A DNA stretch of 23,631 bases from an uncultured Lachnospiraceae bacterium (GTDB lineage: Bacteria > Bacillota > Clostridia > Lachnospirales > Lachnospiraceae). The notes beneath the pieces were generated by a model. It did not search any database. It worked only from the letters and a program-made list of their open reading frames with translations, and was not told the origin of the DNA. Both the position numbers and the translations under genes were made by a program. The stretch is from the NCBI GenBank assembly GCA_910580195.1, contig CAJTWA010000058.1:1-23631 (forward strand). Reading direction: 5' to 3'. Every line of letters starts with the position of its first letter. Within the stretch, counting starts at the first letter, position 1. Shown here one piece after another: positions 1 to 6,125 of the stretch.

Positions 1-52
1 AGCGCAGCAATGCGCGGAGTTGACTGCCACTAATAGGCCGAGGGCTTGACCC
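1..52 (+). rRNA. 23S rRNA, 3' end (partial)
   Basis: The first ~52 bases carry the conserved 23S rRNA tail: a TGCGCGGAGTTGACTG-like segment, then TAATAGGCCGAGGGCTTGACC. The rest of the gene lies upstream of the window. The exact 3' end is estimated from the family consensus. A tRNA-Asn follows at 179, and no 5S rRNA signature is visible between them. Confidence 0.9.
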
Positions 53-178
53 CAAGGTGCGGGCCAGTCGGGGGTGTCCTGTGCAGGCTGTATGGATTTT
101 TCAGGGTATACAGGGTAGCCTTTAAGGGATTAAGGGCAGTGTATTGCCCCAGTTATATCTCGTAAAAGAATAGGATAA

Positions 179-250
179 TCCTCGATAGCTCAATGGTAGA
201 GCACGCGGCTGTTAACCGCGGGGTTGTTGGTTCGAGCCCAACTCGGGGAG
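179..250 (+). tRNA. tRNA-Asn(GUU)
   Basis: A 72-base cloverleaf can be folded. The acceptor TCCTCGA pairs with TCGGGGA (one G-U pair), followed by discriminator G. The D arm contains AGCTCAATGGTAGAGC, the anticodon loop is CTGTTAA with anticodon GTT, and the T arm has GGTTCGAGCC. CCA is not encoded. It lies 126 nt after the 23S rRNA end and is probably co-transcribed with the rRNA operon. Confidence 0.95.
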
Positions 251-255
251 TTTGG

Positions 256-289
256 AAAAGCCCGTAAACATCAGTGTTTACGGGCTTTT
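256..289 (+). terminator. Rho-independent terminator of the rRNA/tRNA unit
   Basis: A perfect 15-bp stem (256-270 with 275-289) with a TCAG loop. The 5' arm begins AAAAGCCCG and the 3' arm ends CGGGCTTTT, so the A-run and T-run are part of the stem. It starts six bases after tRNA-Asn and could work in both directions. Confidence 0.9.
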
Positions 290-445
290 CATGTCTGTAA
301 ATGATTATGATAATGATGAGATAGAGTTCGGCTCTTTGATTAATCCCCCATGAAACAGAGAAGCTGAATATCCGCGAGTTGGCCGCGGGAGGTTGCTGAT
401 CCAAAGGCAAGAGAAAAACAGGCTTTTTATTTTTTCGCGGATCTA

Positions 446-617
446 ATACCCCGCTGCTTGCAGCGTTCTGAAGGAAGAAGCTAGAGCCAGATACCCCGTA
501 ACGTTCTGTGAGGCAGTTCATTTCTTTCGCGGGTTCGATGCCCCGCCTTGCTTGCGGCGTTCTTGAGGAAGAAGCTAGGAAGGGATACCCTGTTGCTTGC
601 AGCAAGGCAGTTTATTT
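446..617. repeat. Degenerate ~46-bp repeats in an A-B-A-B order
   Basis: Four related units begin ATACCCCG, ATACCCCG, ATGCCCCG and ATACCCTG at 446, 491, 538 and 585 (spacings 45, 47, 47). Units 1 and 3 share GAGGAAGAAGCTAG-like 3' parts, and units 2 and 4 share AGGCAGTTCATTT-like 3' parts, giving a higher-order period of about 92 bp. Unit 1 contains the perfect hairpin CGCTGC-TT-GCAGCG (452-465), and unit 4 a related TTGC..GCAA palindrome. No spacers or coding potential are visible. Confidence 0.6.
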
Positions 618-768
618 AAAGGAGCAGGTTGCTTAAACATAATAATGCATTTCTCAGTGATTTTGTTATGTTTCCGGCAGGGAACATGTGAAATAATATG
701 GCAATATAACAGCAGCGGTTCGTTTCAGAAGATAGAAGATAATGGAAAGGCTGCCGCAATAAGGATAG

Positions 769-848
769 GCCGTACATTATACAGGCAGTTCTAGTTACGG
801 AATTAAAAGATAAGCCGTACACCATATGGGCATTTCCAGTTACGGAAA
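769..848. repeat. Two-copy direct repeat, 45-bp period
   Basis: A segment of about 35 bp starting GCCGTAC and ending AGTTACGGAA occurs at 769-803 and again at 814-848 with several substitutions. The second copy supplies the 5' arm and loop of the long hairpin at 812-869, so the hairpin and the duplication overlap. Confidence 0.65.
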
Positions 849-869
849 TAGCGGTATGGTGTACGGCTT
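812..869 (-). terminator. Long hairpin, probable terminator of the MFS gene
   Basis: A perfect 15-bp stem (812-826 with 855-869) encloses a 28-nt loop that has its own TTTCC/GGAAA stem. On the minus strand it lies about 45 nt after the stop codon of the MFS transporter gene and is followed by TATCTTTTAA, a weak T-rich tail. On the plus strand the 3' arm runs into TTTTGCTTTT, so it may act in both directions. Confidence 0.6.
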
Positions 870-912
870 TTGCTTTTGCGGCAGCCCATGATTTTTTTAC
901 AGGGGAGCTATG

Positions 913-2151
913 TTATGCATCAATCTCTTTTCCAGTTTTTACGACTTTACTCAGTATAAATGTGAGGACAATACATAGTGCAGCTGCAACCATGGCATAC
1001 GCCCATGTCATGTTGTAGCCAGTCCGCCCAAAGCTGTCCATCCAGCTTCCCACCAGCGTATACATGAACATATCCGGCATATAGCCCAACGCAGATGCAA
1101 TGCCTGATACGCGCCCGCTTAAGTGGAGCGGGATTTTAGCATCATCATGCACTGCAAAATACTGGCTCCTGACTGCATAGATAAATGTGAGGCCAATAAA
1201 GAAGTTCACAATAACTGCGCTAAGCAAAGAGGCTTCTCCCGGCAGCAAAATATATGCCCCAAAAGAAAGGATAAGCCCCGCGCAGCCGCCAATAATTACT
1301 TTTATGCGGGAATGTAGCTTGTCGGCAAGGAACCCGCCGGCAATCCCCCCAAGCCCTTGCAGCAAATAGCGGATGCCCCCAAGGGTTGCAGCGGTAGTTG
1401 CAGTCAGCCCATAATATTGCTGCGCATAAGTCGTCACATAGCCAATCAGCCCATATACGCTGTAAGCGGTAAAGATAATCCCAACCAGCAGCCATACCCT
1501 TGGGATTAAAAGCATTTTGAAGAGGCCTTTTGTAACCTCGAGGGCAGATTCGCTGTTTTCCTCTTTTTTGGTATCTTCAATGAAAATAAAGTTCAGGACG
1601 CCAATAATGATGACTGTAACAGAACATACCCGGATGGCTGCCGCCGCCCCTGCAACTTCATTTGTATAGCGTGCGAACGCGGCAGTCATGACAAATACTA
1701 ATACGGCGTTTAAAATGCCCCGCAGCCCTTCCTGAAGGCCAAACAGCCGTCCCTGCTCTTCTTCTGAGCCTAACATACGGGTTGCTTTGATGCAGGCAGA
1801 CCAATAAGTGATAATGGTGGAAACACCCATCAGCACAAAAATAATCCGGCTGACCGTAAAGCCCGGGAAGGTAGAGAACCAAAGCCCCAGCACCCCAGTT
1901 GCAAGGAAGGAGAATGTCAGCAATTTCCGTGCGGAAAATTTGTCGGCGATTGCCCCTCCAATAAAGTAAGAGATAGTAGCTACAGTTGCATACCCGGAAG
2001 AAAGCATCCCCATTTGGGCGTTGCTTAGGCCCATCGCATTTTGGATTGGGACGTAGAATGTTTCCCGGATATAGGGGAGCTGGAAAATAATTCCCGCCCC
2101 TGCTGCTAACAGGAGCAGCGTGCCGTACTTCTTTAAAAATGATTTGTCCAT
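913..2151 (-). CDS. MFS transporter, YqcE/YihN-like
   Basis: A 412-residue major facilitator superfamily carrier with about 12 hydrophobic segments in two halves, separated by a charged loop near residue 200 (EDTKKEENSES). After the second segment there is an MFS loop motif (GGAIADKFSARK), and the equivalent GGFLADKLHSR occurs in the second half. Length and composition fit the E. coli YqcE/YihN group, whose substrates I do not know. The start is supported by GGAGGT seven bases upstream. The gene is divergent from the ygcU-like operon and has its own promoter and attenuator (2182-2266). By context it imports the substrate, or a related compound, of the ygc-like pathway. Family assignment is firm; substrate is unknown. 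Confidence 0.85.
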   Translation of the reverse strand: MDKSFLKKYGTLLLLAAGAGIIFQLPYIRETFYVPIQNAMGLSNAQMGMLSSGYATVATISYFIGGAIADKFSARKLLTFSFLATGVLGLWFSTFPGFTVSRIIFVLMGVSTIITYWSACIKATRMLGSEEEQGRLFGLQEGLRGILNAVLVFVMTAAFARYTNEVAGAAAAIRVCSVTVIIIGVLNFIFIEDTKKEENSESALEVTKGLFKMLLIPRVWLLVGIIFTAYSVYGLIGYVTTYAQQYYGLTATTAATLGGIRYLLQGLGGIAGGFLADKLHSRIKVIIGGCAGLILSFGAYILLPGEASLLSAVIVNFFIGLTFIYAVRSQYFAVHDDAKIPLHLSGRVSGIASALGYMPDMFMYTLVGSWMDSFGRTGYNMTWAYAMVAAALCIVLTFILSKVVKTGKEIDA

Positions 2152-2175
2152 GGTTTACCTCCAAACTTTTGAAAT

Positions 2176-2231
2176 AAAAAAAGAGAAAAGTAATGCCCAT
2201 AGGCGTTACTTCTCTCTTCACTCTTGTAACT
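2176..2231 (-). promoter_or_regulatory. Attenuator leader of the MFS gene (putative GlpP/YgcP target)
   Basis: Reading the minus strand from 2231: AGTTAC, a purine-rich AAGAG..AAGAGAG segment, GTAAC (2209-2205), then an intrinsic terminator stem (2215-2202 with 2195-2182, loop CATA, one bulge) followed by seven T (2182-2176). GTTAC (2230-2226) can pair with GTAAC, which is also part of the terminator 5' arm, so the two folds exclude each other. From AGTTAC to the end of GTAAC is 27 nt. The terminator lies 25 nt before the start codon, so termination would block the gene. Regulation by the GlpP-family protein at 10177 is inferred. Confidence 0.8.
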
Positions 2232-2237
2232 GGGTTC

Positions 2238-2266
2238 ATCATAAATTATTTGTGGAAAAAAGTCAA
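2238..2266 (-). promoter_or_regulatory. Promoter of the MFS gene
   Basis: On the minus strand, TTGACT (2266-2261) and TATGAT (2243-2238) are separated by exactly 17 bp. Six bases after the -10 comes AGTTAC (from 2231), the predicted transcript start and first arm of the antiterminator. The same -10 to AGTTAC spacing recurs at the other two promoters of the locus. Confidence 0.8.
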
Positions 2267-2341
2267 TCTGAAAAGGCAGAAAAAATAAAATATATGCATT
2301 AGTTACAAAAATCAGAGTAGGAAAATATGAAATATTACCAG

Positions 2342-2371
2342 TTGACAGTAATGGTATTTATAAACTATACT
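2342..2371 (+). promoter_or_regulatory. Promoter of the ygcU-like operon
   Basis: TTGACA (2342-2347) and TATACT (2366-2371) are separated by 18 bp. AGTTAC begins at 2378, six bases after the -10. This promoter drives a predicted unit of seven genes to 10755. Confidence 0.8.
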
Positions 2372-2377
2372 AAAGGC

Positions 2378-2457
2378 AGTTACTCGAAGAGATGATTAGA
2401 GAGTGGTAACGGAAAGATAGATGGGATATCTGTCTTTGAAGTTACCGCTCTTTTTTT
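2378..2457 (+). promoter_or_regulatory. Attenuator leader of the ygcU-like operon (putative GlpP/YgcP target)
   Basis: The layout is AGTTAC (2378-2383), GAAGAG..TTAGAGAG, GGTAAC (2405-2410), then a terminator. The outer stem is 2400-2410 with 2441-2451, continued by an inner stem AAAGA.AGAT/ATCT.TCTTT, and ends in TTTTTTTATTT (2451 onward). GTTAC can pair with GTAAC, which would disrupt the terminator. The span from AGTTAC to GTAAC is 33 nt. The hairpin rules out the upstream methionine at 2421 as the start of the next gene. Confidence 0.85.
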
Positions 2458-2504
2458 ATTTATCTTTTTTACCTCAAAGAAACATAAGAAAGGAGTCCAG
2501 AAAC

Positions 2505-3962
2505 ATGGCAATTATTTCAAGGGAACAGATTGTGGAGGGATTAAAACAAATCCTCGGAACCGAAAACGTTATCACAGATGAGCAGGTCTTAAAGGAGAGC
2601 AGCCTAGACAGGTACCGGAAGTATGAGCAGGTATGCGAGGTGTACACACAGCCAATCCCGGCAGCAGTGGTATATGTAAGGAGCACGCAGGAGGTATCGG
2701 AAGTCCTTGCTTTTGCAAATGAAAATGAAATCAACGTAGTCCCAAGGACAGGCCACTCTGCCATAGAAGGCGGCTTGGAAACAGCCTTAAAAGATTCTGT
2801 TGTCATTGACGGGTCAACCATGAACAAAGTCCTTAAGGTTGATGAGTATAATATGCAGGTGACTTGCCAGTGCGGCGTGCCTTTGCAGGAACTGGATGAC
2901 ATGCTAAGGGAGCGGGGATATACCACCGGCCATTCCCCACAGTCCAAGCCATTGGCACAGATTGGCGGGCTTGTGGCAACAAGGAGCATTGGGCAGTTTT
3001 CCACCTTGTACGGCGGCATTGAAGATATGATTGTCGGCATGGAGGCAGTATTTGCCAATGGGAAAATATGCAGGATTAAAAATGTGCCGAGGCGTGCGGC
3101 AGGGCCTGACATCCGCCATATCATCTGCGGGAATGAAGGGGCAATCTGCTTTATTACGGAAGTGACGTTAAAATTGTTCAAGTGGCAGCCGGAAAACAAC
3201 CGCTATATTGGGTACAAGTTGGACGATGCACAGATGAAGCTTGGCTTTGACTGCCTGCGTGAAGTCATGGTAGCAGGCTACCGCCCCTCTTTTGCCCGGC
3301 TTTATGATGCAGCGGACGCGCAGCAGCATTTCAGCGCATGGCTGGAGGATGGGAAAGCAATTTTAATCTGGATGGCAGAAGGGCCTGCAAATATTACCCC
3401 AGCCATCGAAGAAGGCATTAAGGGGATGATGTCCAAGCACCCGGAACTGGAAGAGGTAGACCCTTCCTTGATTGAAAAATGGTACAGCGGGCTGAACTGG
3501 GGCCCAGAGCAGATTGCAGAGGAAAAAGAAGAAATCCGCGCAACCCAGAACATCGGTATTACCACAGAAGTTTCTGGAAGCTGGGACAATATTTATGAAA
3601 TATACAAAACAGCATGTGACAGGATACTGGCTGAAGTGCCGGACATGACGCTGATGGGCGGACATTCCTCACATAGCTACATCAATGGGACAAACATGTA
3701 TTTTGTGTACTATTACAATATCGTGGACTGTGCCCCAGAAGAAGAAATCAATAAATACCATGACAGGATTAACCAGATTATCTGTGAGCAAGTCATCAAA
3801 TATGGCGGGTCTATTGTCCATCACCATGGCCTTGGGAAAGCAAGGGCAAAATACGTGACGCAGGAGTATGGCTCTTCCTACTATATGCTGAAAACATTAA
3901 AGCAGGCTTTTGACCCCAATGGCATTATGAACATGGGAACGCTGATCCCTCTGAGGAAATAG
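2505..3962 (+). CDS. ygcU: FAD-binding dehydrogenase, YgcU/alkyl-DHAP-synthase-like
   Basis: 485 residues, very close to the length of E. coli YgcU. The N-terminal FAD_binding_4 (PCMH/VAO-type) domain spans roughly residues 50-240, with the pyrophosphate loop RTGHSAIEGG (81-90). The C-terminal substrate domain ends with HHHG (439-442) in SIVHHHGLGKARAKY, a signature shared with alkyl-dihydroxyacetonephosphate synthases and related oxidases. The start at 2505 has AGGAGT eight bases upstream; the longer frame from 2421 would begin inside the terminator hairpin. It is followed after three bases by ETF beta, which suggests electrons go from FAD to the ETF. It probably oxidises a 2-hydroxy acid or a polyol derivative. 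Substrate unknown; symbol given by gene-set similarity. Confidence 0.8.
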   Translation: MAIISREQIVEGLKQILGTENVITDEQVLKESSLDRYRKYEQVCEVYTQPIPAAVVYVRSTQEVSEVLAFANENEINVVPRTGHSAIEGGLETALKDSVVIDGSTMNKVLKVDEYNMQVTCQCGVPLQELDDMLRERGYTTGHSPQSKPLAQIGGLVATRSIGQFSTLYGGIEDMIVGMEAVFANGKICRIKNVPRRAAGPDIRHIICGNEGAICFITEVTLKLFKWQPENNRYIGYKLDDAQMKLGFDCLREVMVAGYRPSFARLYDAADAQQHFSAWLEDGKAILIWMAEGPANITPAIEEGIKGMMSKHPELEEVDPSLIEKWYSGLNWGPEQIAEEKEEIRATQNIGITTEVSGSWDNIYEIYKTACDRILAEVPDMTLMGGHSSHSYINGTNMYFVYYYNIVDCAPEEEINKYHDRINQIICEQVIKYGGSIVHHHGLGKARAKYVTQEYGSSYYMLKTLKQAFDPNGIMNMGTLIPLRK

Positions 3963-3965
3963 CCC

Positions 3966-4781
3966 ATGAAAATACTCGGATGCTTTAAAGTAGTTCCAGA
4001 TTTGGACGCAATTGTAGAACAGGATTGGGAAGTGGAAAACCAGCGGGCAGTAGACACTGGATATGCCAAATTAGTTTGGAACTGTTTTGATGAAGGGGCA
4101 TTGGAGATGATGTTAAGGCTTTCTGAATTTTCAGAAGGTCTTAATGTCGTATTCCAATTGAGCGCCCTGACAGTTGGAAGGGAAAAAACGGAAGGGTTTT
4201 TAAAGACGCTGTATGCCCTCGGGTTTTCCGAAGGGGTGAGAATCTGCGTGGAGGAGGAAAGGGAACTCTTATTTTCCCCAGAATGGGTGTCAGGCCTCAT
4301 TGCAGCTTATGTGGAAAAAATAGCCATGCAGGATGTGGTACTTACAGGAACCCAAAGCTCGGACGGCAGCAACCAGAAAACGCCGTACTTGCTGGCAGAA
4401 CGGTTAGGCTGGCCATGCATTTCCCAAGTGGTTGGCATAGAGCCTGTGGATGGGGAGCACCTGAAAGTGGTATCACAGGTTTCAGGCGGGCGTATGGTGC
4501 AGCAGGTGAAGACCCCCTGTGTGCTTGCCGTCGGGAACGCCCCTTGCGCTTACCTGCGGATACCAACGCTGAGAGATAAAATGAAGCTGGGGAAACGCCC
4601 GGTTACAAGGTTTGCGCCGGAAGAACTATGCAGGGACAAAGGAAATGGCGGCTTGCAGCTTGCGGCACTGAATCCCATAGACCGGAAAAGGAACACCATC
4701 CTGATTGACAAAGGCTCGCCCGAAGAAAATGCAAGGTGCCTGTATGAAGAATATCTGAAGGAAAGGCTGTCTGCATTATGA
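3966..4781 (+). CDS. ygcR: Electron transfer flavoprotein beta subunit, YgcR-like
   Basis: 271 residues with an ETF beta fold: N-terminal MKILGCFKVVPD, and a nucleotide-binding segment VLTGTQSSDGSNQKTPYLLAERLGWP that corresponds to the DGDTGQVGPxLAExLG region of standard ETF beta. It pairs with the alpha subunit encoded at 4999 to accept electrons from flavin dehydrogenases, here most likely the YgcU-like or GlcD-like enzymes. The start lies three bases after the ygcU stop, with GAGGAAA at a good distance. No ferredoxin domain is visible, so nothing in the sequence shows whether the ETF bifurcates electrons. Confidence 0.85.
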   Translation: MKILGCFKVVPDLDAIVEQDWEVENQRAVDTGYAKLVWNCFDEGALEMMLRLSEFSEGLNVVFQLSALTVGREKTEGFLKTLYALGFSEGVRICVEEERELLFSPEWVSGLIAAYVEKIAMQDVVLTGTQSSDGSNQKTPYLLAERLGWPCISQVVGIEPVDGEHLKVVSQVSGGRMVQQVKTPCVLAVGNAPCAYLRIPTLRDKMKLGKRPVTRFAPEELCRDKGNGGLQLAALNPIDRKRNTILIDKGSPEENARCLYEEYLKERLSAL

Positions 4782-4821
4782 AATGATGCCTAGCAGAAAT
4801 AAATATATCAGTGACGCCCGT

Positions 4822-4962
4822 ACTATGGGAAGATGTATCACAGAAGCAGGGAAGCAAGGGACGTCTGCACTATGGGAAAATGTATCACAGAAGTAGGGAT
4901 ACAAGGGATGCCCGCACTATGGGAAGATGTATCACAGAAGCAGGGATACAAGGGATGCCCGC
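4822..4962 (+). repeat. Three 47-bp tandem repeats derived from the etfA start
   Basis: Three contiguous units (4822-4868, 4869-4915, 4916-4962), each starting ACTATGGGAA, with only a few substitutions between them. The unit resembles the first ~50 bases of the downstream ETF alpha gene: both have AAGATG, TATCAC, a GGGTAC/GGATAC-like part and GATGCCCGCAGGCA, the last identical at 4954-4967 and 5035-5048. The unit length is not a multiple of three and the array is between genes, so it is not coding. Confidence 0.9.
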
Positions 4963-4998
4963 AGGCAAAATAGAAAGCAATGGAAAGGGGGCGGAAAG

Positions 4999-5955
4999 AT
5001 GAAATATCACTTTGTGGTGAATGGGTACGCGAAGGATGCCCGCAGGCAGATGGAGGAACAGGCAGGGTTTGCAAGAAAGTATTTAGGCGGGCTAGTGCAG
5101 GGAGAAGCCATTATTTACTGCAAATCGGCAGAAGATATACAGGAATTGCAGGCCAACCATGCCAAAGAAGCCATAATCATAACTGGCAGCCAGTATGTGC
5201 CAGAGGCAATTTTGGAAACGCTCTGTGCCCGGGCGGACTCCGGGGGGCTGTACATTTTTGGCAGCGATGGGAGCGGCGTGGAACTTGCAGTGCGCATGGC
5301 GGCAAGGCTTTCTGGCAGTTCAGCAACAGAGGTAGGAGCACTGCACCTGCCTGAAAAGCAAGAAGCAGCATATGAAATTTGTAAACTATATATTAGCAAG
5401 AAGGTGTATGCCAACCATATGGAGGCAGTATTTTCTATGGATCAAGGGCCTTTTTGCATCAGCCTTGCAAGGGGCGTGGGAAGGCAGGAATTAAACCAAG
5501 GCGGATTTGCGGTAAAAGAGGAAATTGCCTGTAAGCCTCAGTGGGAATATCTTGTATCGCAGGAATTTTACCCAGAGGATGCAGAGGTGGGGCTTGCCGA
5601 TGCCAAAGTGATTCTGGCGGCTGGGCGCGGCGTAAACGGCAAAGTGAATATGGCAGTGGTGGATGAAGCCGCTAAGCATCTTGGCGCAGAAGTGGCAGTC
5701 AGCCGTCCGGCGGCAATGAATGTATGGAAACCTATGGACCGCCTGATTGGCGTTTCCGGGGTTCTGGCGGAGCCGGAAATCTGCATTACGGCGGGAGTGT
5801 CCGGGGCTGCTGCATTTTATGCCGGGATTGAAAAAAGTAAATTTATCGCTGCCATCAATACAGATGGGAATGCCCCGATTATGAAAATGGCAGATGTGGC
5901 AATCGAAGGGGATTTTCTTCCCATATTAGAAGAGCTGATAAAGATAAGCAAATGA
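4999..5955 (+). CDS. ygcQ: Electron transfer flavoprotein alpha subunit, YgcQ-like
   Basis: 318 residues. The C-terminal FAD-binding domain is clear: GRGVNGKVNMAVVDEAAKHL, SRPAAMNVWKPMDRLIGVSG, ITAGVSGAAAFYAGI and AINTDGNAPIMKMADVAIEGD match the standard ETF alpha order. The N-terminal part is divergent. The N-terminal ferredoxin extension found in some clostridial ETF alpha proteins is absent. I choose 4999 because a purine-rich GGGGGCGGAAAG lies just upstream; an in-frame ATG at 4927 lies inside the 47-bp repeat array, itself a degenerate copy of this gene's start. It forms the ETF heterodimer with the product at 3966. Confidence 0.88.
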   Translation: MKYHFVVNGYAKDARRQMEEQAGFARKYLGGLVQGEAIIYCKSAEDIQELQANHAKEAIIITGSQYVPEAILETLCARADSGGLYIFGSDGSGVELAVRMAARLSGSSATEVGALHLPEKQEAAYEICKLYISKKVYANHMEAVFSMDQGPFCISLARGVGRQELNQGGFAVKEEIACKPQWEYLVSQEFYPEDAEVGLADAKVILAAGRGVNGKVNMAVVDEAAKHLGAEVAVSRPAAMNVWKPMDRLIGVSGVLAEPEICITAGVSGAAAFYAGIEKSKFIAAINTDGNAPIMKMADVAIEGDFLPILEELIKISK

Positions 5956-6092
5956 CAAAACAAAAGATGCAGCAGCTGTGAGGAATGGTAAAGAAATATA
6001 AATGGCAAAACAGAAGATGAGGCAGCTGTAAGGATTGATAAAGATATGCAGATGGCAAAACAGCGGATGCAGTAACTGCAAGGATTAATAAA
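5943..6092 (+). repeat. Three 50-bp tandem repeats over the etfA stop codon
   Basis: Three contiguous 50-bp units (5943-5992, 5993-6042, 6043-6092) share ATGRCAAAACA, AGATGCAG, CAGCTG and a GATWAA-like end, with roughly 80% identity. The first unit includes the last codons and stop of the ETF alpha gene, so the array looks like duplication of a gene end. It fills most of the gap before the next gene at 6126. Confidence 0.85.
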
Positions 6093-6125
6093 ATTTGTAA
6101 ATAATAAAAAGGCAGGTGATGGAGA

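Larger units (their letters stand above)
291..912. other. Gene-free interval with degenerate repeats
   Basis: I see no credible gene here. Two open frames exist, but one runs through the tRNA and the other lacks a ribosome binding site and any recognisable domain. The interval holds a small CCGCG/CGCGG hairpin (372-388), alternating ~46-bp repeats (446-617), a 45-bp-period repeat (769-848) and a long hairpin (812-869). The 300-620 part resembles multicopy intergenic DNA, but copy number cannot be judged from one window. Confidence 0.6.

Noticed and set aside
153..605. 150-codon open frame on the minus strand
   Set aside because: It runs through tRNA-Asn and its terminator; the RVGLEPTTPRL-like stretch is the well-known spurious translation of a tRNA.
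597..794. 65-codon open frame on the plus strand
   Set aside because: No ribosome binding site, no domain, and it ends inside the 45-bp-period repeat.
2301..2320. AGTTACAAAAATCAGAG as a fourth antiterminator arm
   Set aside because: There is no -10 box six bases upstream, no GTAAC partner and no terminator after it. The AGTTACGG pair in the 769-848 repeat fails for the same reasons.
2378..2457. T-box riboswitch, or a BglG/LicT-type RAT site
   Set aside because: No T-box AGGGTGGNACCGCG sequence is present, and the elements do not match the RAT consensus. No BglG-type gene is in the window, while a GlpP-type gene is.
2421..2504. Earlier start for the ygcU-like gene
   Set aside because: The ATG at 2421 is inside the attenuator hairpin; the ATG at 2505 has AGGAGT and gives the expected family length.
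4822..4962. CRISPR array
   Set aside because: The 47-bp units are contiguous with no spacers, and no cas genes are present.
4811..5002. 63-codon open frame over the 47-bp repeats
   Set aside because: It is translation of a repeat whose unit length is not a multiple of three, with no homology or good ribosome binding site.
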